Source: an uncultured Oscillospiraceae bacterium
GTDB taxonomy: Bacteria > Bacillota > Clostridia > Oscillospirales > Ruminococcaceae
Direction of reading: 5' to 3'
DNA length: 13,387 nucleotides
Assembly (NCBI GenBank): GCA_900553955.1
Contig: USFO01000041.1
Location: 1 to 13,387 of the forward strand
Positions within the stretch are counted from its first letter, which is position 1; every line of letters starts with the position of its first letter. The translations under genes and the position numbers were made by a program. This document shows positions 6,381 through 12,361 of this stretch, piece by piece. The notes beneath the pieces are model-generated. The model made no database searches. It saw only the letters and a list, made by a program, of their open reading frames with translations, and was not told the DNA's origin.

Positions 6381-7502
6381 ATGACCTTACCAGCAACCAT
6401 GAAAGCCCTTGTCTATCACGGTCCCGGCAACATCTCTCTGGACGACGTGCCTACTCCTCAGCTTCTGAAAGATGATGATGCCATTGTAAGAGTAACCACT
6501 TCTACAATCTGCGGAACGGACATTCATATTTGGCACGGAGATATGCCGGAGGTGGAGGCACCGAGGATTATCGGCCACGAATTTTGCGGCGAAATCGTCG
6601 CCGTAGGCTCCGCCGTTCACAACGTAAAAGTCGGCGACCGCTGCGCCATATCCTGTGTAACCCAGTGCGGCGAATGCTTTTACTGTAAACGCGGCACATA
6701 TTCCCACTGCGACACCGGAAGCTGGATTTTCGGATATATGATTGACGGCTGTCAGGCGGAATATGTCAGGGTTCCTCATGCGAACCTGGGCTGCCATGTA
6801 ATTCCCGAAGGACTGTGCGACGAGGATGTGCTTTTTGTGGGCGATATTCTTTCCACCGGCTATTTCGGCGCGGAGCACGGCAACATCCGGCCCGGAGATA
6901 CCGTTATGGTTTCCGGCTGCGGCCCCGTGGGTATGTGCGCCATGGCCACCGCAAAGCTCTGGGGTCCCAGAAAGGTAGTTGCAGTGGACACCAATCAGAG
7001 CCGCTTGGACTTTGCCGTTGCAAACGGCTATGCGGACTTGGGTCTTAACCCGCTGGACTGCGACGTTGCGGAGGAAATCCGCAAAATGACCGACGGCCGC
7101 GGTGCGGATGTCTGCATTGAAGCGGTAGGCGTAACGCCCACCTTTGACCTTGCGGTGAACGCCGTTCGTCCGGGCGGCCATGTTTCCGTGGTAGGCGTTT
7201 TCGCCGCCCCTGTGGAGCTTGCCATGAACAAGCTCTGGATAAAGAATATAACCATAAGCATGGGTCTTGTGAACTCCAACCGTATTCCCGAGCTTATCGG
7301 GCTTATCAAGGACGGCAAGCTGAATATGCGCCCCCTGCAAACCCACTGCGCCCCTCTTAACGATATTCTGAAGGGCTACGACATCTTCGGCGGAAAGAAG
7401 GACAACTGCATCAAGTGGGTAGTAAAGCCCTATGAGCATGAGAAAAAAGCTCCGCGCAGGTGCAAAAAAGCCTGCGCCTGCAAAGAACCCGCAGGGGAGT
7501 AA
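6381..7502 (+). CDS. Zinc-dependent alcohol dehydrogenase (MDR superfamily)
   Basis: A 373-residue cytoplasmic oxidoreductase of the medium-chain dehydrogenase family, oxidising an alcohol or reducing a ketone/aldehyde with a nicotinamide cofactor. Catalytic zinc ligands are Cys44 (STICGTD), His66-Glu67 (GHEF) and probably Asp155 (GDILSTG). A structural zinc site has the classic spacing Cys96, Cys99, Cys102, Cys110. The Rossmann motif is SGCGPVG (178-184), and Asp203 at the end of the next strand (VVAVD) points to NAD(H) rather than NADP(H). The body is closest in feel to secondary-alcohol, butanediol or threonine dehydrogenases. The substrate cannot be fixed. The ATG at 6381 follows AAAGGAG (6364-6370) by ten bases. 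The last 20 residues form a Lys/Arg/Cys-rich tail with Cys361, Cys365 and Cys367 that is not part of the MDR fold. It is a single gene with its own promoter and terminator. Confidence 0.92.
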   Translation: MTLPATMKALVYHGPGNISLDDVPTPQLLKDDDAIVRVTTSTICGTDIHIWHGDMPEVEAPRIIGHEFCGEIVAVGSAVHNVKVGDRCAISCVTQCGECFYCKRGTYSHCDTGSWIFGYMIDGCQAEYVRVPHANLGCHVIPEGLCDEDVLFVGDILSTGYFGAEHGNIRPGDTVMVSGCGPVGMCAMATAKLWGPRKVVAVDTNQSRLDFAVANGYADLGLNPLDCDVAEEIRKMTDGRGADVCIEAVGVTPTFDLAVNAVRPGGHVSVVGVFAAPVELAMNKLWIKNITISMGLVNSNRIPELIGLIKDGKLNMRPLQTHCAPLNDILKGYDIFGGKKDNCIKWVVKPYEHEKKAPRRCKKACACKEPAGE

Positions 7503-7532
7503 AACGAAGTATAATATTTAATCCGCAGCCGA

Positions 7533-7562
7533 AAAAAAGCGCCCCGCCGGGGCGCTTTTTTT
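7533..7562. terminator. Strong bidirectional terminator
   Basis: AGCGCCCC (7539-7546) and GGGGCGCT (7550-7557) make a perfect 8-bp GC-rich stem with loop GCC, with seven As before and six Ts after. It ends the dehydrogenase gene (stop 7502) and, on the other strand, the lipoprotein gene whose stop is at 7573. Confidence 0.95.
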
Positions 7563-7572
7563 AACTTTTTTA

Positions 7573-8196
7573 TCACACCGTAAATTCATCATAAAGCATA
7601 AGCGCCTTGTCCGCGCCGTCCGCAAGGTATTGGTACACTAATCTGTAGGTTCCCTCCGGCAGCGCGCCGCAGTAATCGCGCCAGTTCAGTTTGATTTCCG
7701 TGGAGCAGCCCGGGTCGACCATCCAGCGGGTGTTGTCGTCAGCGTATTTGCTGCCCAAAAGCTCCCATTCGCCTGCGGCGTTCTGCCGTTCGATACCGTA
7801 GCCGAAAAAGGCGCAGGAGGCGTTCCGATTGTTCGTAAAGGTGATCTTGCAGCCCTCCGGAGTGACTGCGGAAACGAAGACGGAAACGGCTCCCGCAGCG
7901 GATTGAGGCATAATATCCCAGCTTACGGCGGTAACGCCGAGGGGATAGGTCTCCCGAATTTCACCGTCGAACGCCACGGAAACGCTGTCGCCGACACCTG
8001 CGCCGTTGTCCGCAAGGTTTGCGGCGGAAAAGCTGACCAGGTTTCCTTCGGCAATGTCGCCGCCGGTGGATTCCACCGTTACGGAGCTGCCGCTCCGCTC
8101 GGTGATAACGCCCTCAAATTCGCTGATTTTCGGCGCGGCGGAGCAGCCGTAGAATGATAAAAGCAGCGCAAGCGCCGCAGAATAAATCTTTTTCAT
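7573..8196 (-). CDS. Predicted lipoprotein with bacterial Ig-like C-terminal domain
   Basis: A 207-residue protein predicted to be secreted and lipid-anchored. Residues 1-17 form a signal peptide (Lys2, Lys3, Ala/Leu core) ending at Cys18 in FYGC, a slightly unusual lipobox with Phe at -3 and Tyr at -2. Residues about 24-85 (EGVITERSGSSVTVE onward) look like a small beta-barrel resembling DUF3221/OB-type extracytoplasmic domains. Residues about 105-207 resemble the Ig-like domain of Clostridial and Bacillus lipoproteins: ITFTNNRNASC, a W-E-LLGSK segment, then LNWRDYCGALPEGTYRLVYQY. These assignments are from memory of the families and remain tentative. ATG 8194-8196 follows GGGAGGA. Longer upstream starts lack a ribosome site and would destroy the signal peptide. 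The gene diverges from ruvC; no functional link to recombination is apparent. Confidence 0.82.
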   Translation of the reverse strand: MKKIYSAALALLLSFYGCSAAPKISEFEGVITERSGSSVTVESTGGDIAEGNLVSFSAANLADNGAGVGDSVSVAFDGEIRETYPLGVTAVSWDIMPQSAAGAVSVFVSAVTPEGCKITFTNNRNASCAFFGYGIERQNAAGEWELLGSKYADDNTRWMVDPGCSTEIKLNWRDYCGALPEGTYRLVYQYLADGADKALMLYDEFTV

Positions 8197-8243
8197 AGAA
8201 GTCCTCCCAATATAGTCACAAAATTTCCGTTCCGGTAATATAG

Positions 8244-8270
8244 TGCGATTATATCGCAAAATTGTTGCGA
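8244..8270 (-). promoter_or_regulatory. Overlapping palindromes over a -10-like box upstream of the lipoprotein gene
   Basis: TGCGAT (8244-8249) and ATCGCA (8253-8258) form a perfect palindrome with a 3-base centre. The same right half, read as TCGCAA (8254-8259), forms a second perfect palindrome with TTGCGA (8265-8270). The minus-strand sequence TATAAT (8248-8253) lies inside the first one, about 50 bases before the ATG, though no good -35 is seen. This looks like a promoter with operator half-sites, but no protein can be assigned. Confidence 0.4.
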
Positions 8271-8312
8271 AGCTTTGGCGGAAAGTTTTTGAGAGTGTTA
8301 ATAAAAATTTAA

Positions 8313-8341
8313 TTGTACCTTTGCACATTATATGTTATAAT
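8313..8341 (+). promoter_or_regulatory. Promoter of ruvC
   Basis: TTGTAC (8313-8318) and consensus TATAAT (8336-8341) are spaced by 17 bases. Transcription would start near 8348, leaving a leader of about 38 bases before the TTG start. No Bacillus-type LexA box (CGAAC-N4-GTTCG) is visible, so SOS control is not supported here. Confidence 0.75.
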
Positions 8342-8385
8342 ATATAGCCTATAATGGAATTACTATGCGAAGGGGAGATTTCACC

Positions 8386-8889
8386 TTGCGAATCATCGGA
8401 ATAGACCCGGGCTATGCCATAGTGGGCGTGGGCGTTGTGGATTATGTGAAGAACAAGTTCTATCCCGTAAAATTCGGCGCGGTGGATACCCCCGCAGGCA
8501 CGCCCTTTAACACCCGCCTGCGCATAATTTACGACACCGTGGCGCAGGTTATCGCCGAAACAAAGCCCCAGTGCATGAGCATTGAAAAGCTTTACTTCAA
8601 CAGCAACCAAAAAACCGCCATAGAGGTCGCCGAGGCGAGGGGCGTAATCCTGCTGGCAGCGATTCAGGCGGGAATACCGGTTTTTGAGTACACCCCACTG
8701 CAAATCAAGCAGTCGCTGGTCGGCTACGGCAGGGCGGAAAAGCGGCAGGTTCAGATGATGGTCAAGGAAACCCTTCGCCTTGAAGCCGTTCCAAAGCCGG
8801 ACGACACCGCCGATGCCCTTGCGGCGGCAATCTGCCACGGATATTCCGGCGGGTCGCTGCTTTCAAGGGTGATTAAGGAGAAATACTGA
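8386..8889 (+). CDS. ruvC: Holliday junction resolvase RuvC
   Basis: A 167-residue endonuclease that cuts Holliday junctions symmetrically as a dimer in the RuvABC resolvasome, in the cytoplasm on DNA. The acidic metal-binding residues are all present: Asp7 (RIIGIDPGY), Glu67 (SIEKLYF), and Asp140 and Asp143 (PDDTADALAAA), with spacing like Escherichia coli RuvC Asp7, Glu66, Asp138 and Asp141. The start is taken as TTG 8386-8388, eight bases after GGGGAG (8372-8377), because the family begins M-R-I-I-G-I-D-P-G. An in-frame ATG at 8365 lacks a ribosome site and would add seven residues. The length is normal. It is separated from ruvA by 435 bases of repeats, so co-transcription with ruvAB is uncertain. 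Confidence 0.96.
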   Translation: MRIIGIDPGYAIVGVGVVDYVKNKFYPVKFGAVDTPAGTPFNTRLRIIYDTVAQVIAETKPQCMSIEKLYFNSNQKTAIEVAEARGVILLAAIQAGIPVFEYTPLQIKQSLVGYGRAEKRQVQMMVKETLRLEAVPKPDDTADALAAAICHGYSGGSLLSRVIKEKY

Positions 8890-8914
8890 GCGGTGCTCCG
8901 TGTTGCACTGCTGC

Positions 8915-8949
8915 GTATTGAGTGCGCTTCTTGGCTCCCCTGTGTAAGG
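8915..8949 (+). repeat. Partial repeat unit after ruvC
   Basis: A degenerate copy of the unit seen intact at the right edge: ATTGAG, a GCGC segment, then GGCTCCCCTGTGTAAGG (8933-8949). It breaks off before the closing arm of the hairpin. A second unit (ACTGAGCG, then GCGAACCTCG) follows directly and leads into the full element at 8981. No gene is present between 8890 and 9324. Confidence 0.7.
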
Positions 8950-8980
8950 TTTACACTGAGCGTTTGCAGAGCGAACCTCG

Positions 8981-9037
8981 CCTCCCCTGTGTAAGGGGAG
9001 GTGGCAAAACCGAAGGTTTTGACGGAAGGGTTGTATC
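8981..9037 (+). repeat. Two-hairpin repeat element, copy 1 (forward)
   Basis: Hairpin 1 is CCTCCCCT (8981-8988), loop GTGTA, AGGGGAGG (8994-9001). Hairpin 2 is CAAAACC (9005-9011), loop GAA, GGTTTTG (9015-9021). The tail is ACGGAAGGGTTGTATC (9022-9037). Hairpin 1 and the tail are shared with the inverted copy at 9139-9204, whereas hairpin 2 has an unrelated sequence. Confidence 0.88.
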
Positions 9038-9138
9038 GGCGACCAGTGACAGCGTTTACACCAAACGAGATACGCACTTATTTAATTAAGAGCGAAACTA
9101 AAGCAAAGGCATAGTGCAGACGCTACACCTTGTCAGGG

Positions 9139-9204
9139 GATACAACCCCTCAGTCTTTTTGCCCCTGCGGGGCAAAAATCCAGCTCCCCTTACACAGGGG
9201 AGCC
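9139..9204 (-). repeat. Two-hairpin repeat element, copy 2 (inverted)
   Basis: Read on the minus strand: GGCTCCCCTGTGTAAGGGGA and its stem (hairpin 1 arms at 9196-9203 and 9183-9190), then hairpin 2 (arms GGGGCAAAAA at 9069-9078 plus 100, i.e. 9169-9178, and TTTTTGCCCC at 9156-9165, loop TGC), then ACTGAGGGGTTGTATC. It faces copy 1 across about 100 bases, so the pair forms a large inverted repeat. Weaker similarity continues past the tails (AGCGT-T--CAC in both) and outward through GAGCG and CTCGGC. Confidence 0.88.
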
Positions 9205-9260
9205 GAGAAACGCTCTCAATGCGCCTTGTGCGCACAGGAGAGCCGAGGCGGCTTCGCCGC
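9205..9260 (-). repeat. Outer repeat units and small hairpin before ruvA
   Basis: On the minus strand this reads GCGCACAAGGCGCATTGAGA then GCGTTTCTCGG into copy 2, the same order as the units at 13275-13348. A second, degraded CTCGGCTCTCCTGTG lies further out (9231-9247). GCGGC (9248-9252) and GCCGC (9256-9260) form a short GC-rich hairpin with loop TTC. Confidence 0.65.
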
Positions 9261-9324
9261 GGATATAACTGCGCCGTTTCGCGCCGCACCCCCATTCGCA
9301 ATTACAACATTAGGAAGTGAATTT

Positions 9325-9930
9325 ATGATATACAGTCTTTCCGGAAAGCTTGCCCATGTGGAGGACGGAATGTTCGTGGTGGAATGCTCCGGCGTGGGCT
9401 ACGCCTGCAAGGCAAGCGCCACCGCTCTTTCCTGCCTTCCGCCGGAGGGCAGCGAGGTTTTCGTCTATACCACCATGACCTTTTCCGCGGAGCAGGGCGT
9501 GGATTTGTATGGGTTCTACGAAAAGGCGGAGCAGGAATGCTTCGGTATGCTCACGGGAATTTCCGGCATAGGCCCCAAGGCGGCGCTTTCGGTGCTTTCG
9601 GAGTTCACTCCGGATTCCTTCGCCCTTGCGGTGGCTTCCGGAGACGCGAAAGCGATTACAAGAGCCAAGGGCATAGGCCCCAAGGCGGCGCAGAGAATTA
9701 TTCTGGAGCTGCACGACAAAATTTCCGGCAATTCCGCCGCAAAGGGCTTTTCCGCTCCGGCGGTTTCCGTCGCCAATATTCACGGCGCGGCGGGCGAAGC
9801 CATCGCCGCCATGGTCAGCCTCGGTTATACCAATGCCGAAGCCGCCGCGGTTATCGCGAAGCTTCCGCAGGACTTGCCCGTGGACGAAATGATAAAGCGT
9901 GCGCTTAAATCCCTTGCAATGGGAAGATAA
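9325..9930 (+). CDS. ruvA: Holliday junction branch migration protein RuvA
   Basis: A 201-residue protein, normal for RuvA. As a tetramer it binds the four-way junction and loads the RuvB motors. Residues 1-62 are the OB-fold domain (MIYSLSGKLAHVE through GVDLYGFYEKAEQ). Residues 70-130 hold two helix-hairpin-helix motifs, GISGIGPKAA (78-87) and AKGIGPKAA (114-122), which grip DNA backbones. A flexible Ala/Ser linker (about 134-152) follows, then the C-terminal three-helix domain that binds RuvB (GEAIAAMVSLGYTNAEAAAVI). The ATG at 9325 is preceded by AGGAAGTGA. Longer in-frame starts run into repeat DNA. It lies 12 bases before ruvB. A 22-base sequence is repeated exactly in the two HhH motifs. 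Confidence 0.97.
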   Translation: MIYSLSGKLAHVEDGMFVVECSGVGYACKASATALSCLPPEGSEVFVYTTMTFSAEQGVDLYGFYEKAEQECFGMLTGISGIGPKAALSVLSEFTPDSFALAVASGDAKAITRAKGIGPKAAQRIILELHDKISGNSAAKGFSAPAVSVANIHGAAGEAIAAMVSLGYTNAEAAAVIAKLPQDLPVDEMIKRALKSLAMGR

Positions 9931-9942
9931 GGAGGGGTAAAT

Positions 9943-11004
9943 TTGCTTTCAAGAGAACAGGATTTTGAAAACAGAATAGTCGCTCCCGAAATGGAGGAAA
10001 TGGATAGGGAAAACGAGCTGAGCCTTCGCCCGCGAACCCTTGACGAATACATAGGTCAGACCAAGGCCAAGGAAAATATGGCAATTTACATAGAGGCGGC
10101 AAAGCGCCGCGGCGACGCCCTTGACCATGTGCTGCTTTACGGCCCTCCGGGACTCGGTAAAACAACCCTTTCGGAAATTATCGCCAACGAAATGGGCGTG
10201 GGCTTCCGCATTACAAGCGGCCCCGCCATAGAGCGCCCCGGCGACCTTGCGGCGCTGCTTACCAACCTAAACGAAAACGACATACTGTTCATAGACGAAA
10301 TACACCGTATGAACCGCAGCGTGGAGGAGGTTCTGTACCCCGCCATGGAGGACTACGCCCTCGATATTATCGTGGGCAAAGGCCCTTCCGCCCGAAGCAT
10401 ACGGGTGGACTTGCCCCATTTCACCCTTGTGGGAGCCACCACCCGGGCAGGACAGCTTTCCGCACCTCTGCGTGACCGCTTCGGCGTTGTGGCGCGGCTT
10501 GAGCTTTACACTCCGGAGGAGCTTTGCAAAATCGCCGTGCGAAGCGCGGGCATCCTCGGCATAGAGATGGAGCCGGAGGGGGCTATGGAGCTTGCAAGGC
10601 GCAGCCGGGGAACGCCCCGAATAGTGAACCGCTTCTTAAAGCGGGTGCGCGACTTCGCGCAGGTTATCGGCGACGGCGTGATTACAAAGGAGATAGCGGC
10701 GGAGGCGCTCTCCCGGCTCGAGGTGGATGAGCTGGGACTGGATTCCATCGACCGCCGCCTGCTTTCAACCATGATTCGCCACTACGGCGGCGGCCCCGTG
10801 GGGCTTGAAACCCTTGCGGCAGCCATCGGCGAGGAAGCAATCACCATTGAGGACGTCTATGAGCCGTATCTGATGCAGATAGGCTTTCTAAGCAGAACGC
10901 CCAGAGGGCGCTGCGCAACGGCGCTTGCTTACGAGCACCTTGGAATAACTCCTCCGGCGGCGGAAATAATGCCCGCTCCGGAGCAGATGAAACTGGAGGT
11001 ATGA
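9943..11004 (+). CDS. ruvB: Holliday junction branch migration DNA helicase RuvB
   Basis: A 353-residue AAA+ ATPase that forms hexameric rings driving branch migration with RuvA. The Walker A motif is GPPGLGKTT (67-75), Walker B ILFIDEIHRM with Asp118-Glu119, sensor 1 GATTRAG (164-170), and the arginine-finger segment LRDRFG (176-181). The C-terminal winged helix is seen in DSIDRRLLSTMIRHYGGGPVGL and in the closing FLSRTPRGRCATALAYEHLG. The start is TTG 9943-9945, six bases after GGAGGGG (9931-9937); the next residues (LSREQDFENRIV) fit family N-termini. It follows ruvA by 12 bases and precedes glmM by 2 bases, so the three are an operon. Confidence 0.97.
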   Translation: MLSREQDFENRIVAPEMEEMDRENELSLRPRTLDEYIGQTKAKENMAIYIEAAKRRGDALDHVLLYGPPGLGKTTLSEIIANEMGVGFRITSGPAIERPGDLAALLTNLNENDILFIDEIHRMNRSVEEVLYPAMEDYALDIIVGKGPSARSIRVDLPHFTLVGATTRAGQLSAPLRDRFGVVARLELYTPEELCKIAVRSAGILGIEMEPEGAMELARRSRGTPRIVNRFLKRVRDFAQVIGDGVITKEIAAEALSRLEVDELGLDSIDRRLLSTMIRHYGGGPVGLETLAAAIGEEAITIEDVYEPYLMQIGFLSRTPRGRCATALAYEHLGITPPAAEIMPAPEQMKLEV

Positions 11005-11006
11005 TT

Positions 11007-12353
11007 TTGGGAAGGATTTTCGGAACTGACGGCGTTCGCGGTATTGCGAACGAAAAGCTTGATGTGGAGCTGGCACTTGCCATTTCCCGCGCGGCGGGAA
11101 TGATTATTAAGACGGAGGGCGTTGCCCGCCCCAAGATTCTGGTGGGCAGAGATACCCGCCTTTCCGGCGAAATGCTTCAGTGCGCGGTGGCGGCGGGACT
11201 TTCCTCCGTCGGGTGCGATGTGGAGCTGCTGGGCGTTGTGCCCACCCCCGCGGTGGCGTACCTTGTCAAGCGCCTTGGCGCAAACGGCGGCGTTATGATT
11301 ACCGCCAGCCACAACCCCTTTATGTATAACGGAATCAAGTACTTCGGCGGCGACGGCTTTAAGCTTACCGATGCGCAGGAGGACAGAATAGAGCGCATTA
11401 TCCTCGACGGCGAAGAACCCATCGAGTTCGCCCGCACCGAGCATATCGGAACGGTTCACGTGAACTACGGCGCGGTGGAAATTTACGAGGAGCACATAGC
11501 TTCCGCCGTAAAGCACGACCTTTCCGCTCTGCGCATCGCCGTGGACTGCGCCAACGGCGCTTCTTACCGAACCGCGAAAAAGATTTTCGGCGCGGCGGGC
11601 GCAAACGCCACCTTTATTAACTGCGAGCCGGACGGCACCAACGTCAACAAAAAATGCGGCTCCCTTTTCACTCAGAACCTCGGCGAGTTCGTCAAAAAGG
11701 GCGGCTTTGACCTGGGCATTGCCTTTGACGGCGACGCAGACCGCTGCCTTGCGGTGGACGAAAATGGCGAGCTTATCGACGGCGATATGATTATGGCGAT
11801 TTTGGCGCAGCGCTTCGCCGCGGAGGGTAAGCTTCGGGGAAATATGTTCATTCCCACCATAATGAGCAATATGGGGCTTTTCAAATTCGCCGAAAAAAAC
11901 GGCTTCAACTGCTACCCCACCAAGGTCGGCGACAGATACGTTCTGGAAGCCATGCTCAGAACCGGGGCGCGCCTTGGCGGCGAGCAGAGCGGCCACATGA
12001 TTTTAATCGACTATATGCCCACCGGCGACGGCGAGCTTACCGGACTGCTTTTGGCGGAAACCCTGCTGCTCTCCGGCAAAAAGGCGTCGGAGCTTAAAGG
12101 CATAATGACCGTCTATCCGCAGGTTATGATAAACATTTCCGCAACGCCGGAAATGAAGGAGCACCTTTCCGACCCGGAGGTAAAAAGCTATATCGACATA
12201 GAAACTCAGCGGCTTGAGGGCGACGGAAGAATACTTGTGCGTCCCTCCGGTACGGAGCCTATCATCCGCGTTATGATTGAGGGCAGAGATAAGGACAAAA
12301 TACAGAAGCTTGCGGAGGAATGTGCCGAAACGCTTCAGAACATACTAAAATGA
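11007..12353 (+). CDS. glmM: Phosphoglucosamine mutase
   Basis: A 448-residue cytoplasmic enzyme converting glucosamine-6-phosphate to glucosamine-1-phosphate, the step before UDP-N-acetylglucosamine for peptidoglycan. It is an alpha-D-phosphohexomutase with all four signature loops: TASHNP with phosphoserine Ser101, the Mg-binding DGDADR (241-246), the sugar-binding GEQSGH (325-330), and the phosphate-binding RPSGTEP (412-418). The start is placed at TTG 11007 because it gives the family N-terminus MGRIFGTDGVRG and sits six bases after GGAGGT (10995-11000). An in-frame ATG at 11001 directly touches that site and overlaps the ruvB stop as ATGA, so it is the less likely start. Linkage to ruvAB may simply reflect growth-related expression. 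Confidence 0.96.
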   Translation: MGRIFGTDGVRGIANEKLDVELALAISRAAGMIIKTEGVARPKILVGRDTRLSGEMLQCAVAAGLSSVGCDVELLGVVPTPAVAYLVKRLGANGGVMITASHNPFMYNGIKYFGGDGFKLTDAQEDRIERIILDGEEPIEFARTEHIGTVHVNYGAVEIYEEHIASAVKHDLSALRIAVDCANGASYRTAKKIFGAAGANATFINCEPDGTNVNKKCGSLFTQNLGEFVKKGGFDLGIAFDGDADRCLAVDENGELIDGDMIMAILAQRFAAEGKLRGNMFIPTIMSNMGLFKFAEKNGFNCYPTKVGDRYVLEAMLRTGARLGGEQSGHMILIDYMPTGDGELTGLLLAETLLLSGKKASELKGIMTVYPQVMINISATPEMKEHLSDPEVKSYIDIETQRLEGDGRILVRPSGTEPIIRVMIEGRDKDKIQKLAEECAETLQNILK

Positions 12354-12361
12354 GGTAGAAA

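Noticed and set aside
8342..8385. LexA/SOS control of ruvC
   Set aside because: No CGAAC-N4-GTTCG-type box is present between the promoter and the start.
9056..9085. Candidate ruvA promoter, TTTACA with a downstream T/A-rich -10
   Set aside because: At 17-base spacing the -10 position reads TTATTT, which matches the consensus at only two positions.
9130..9324. Upstream in-frame extension of ruvA by 65 codons
   Set aside because: The extension translates the inverted repeat element. The ATG at 9325 has its own ribosome site and gives a standard RuvA N-terminus.
8890..9324. Possible CRISPR array between ruvC and ruvA
   Set aside because: The repeats are few, differ in orientation and spacing, have no regular spacers, and there are no cas genes.
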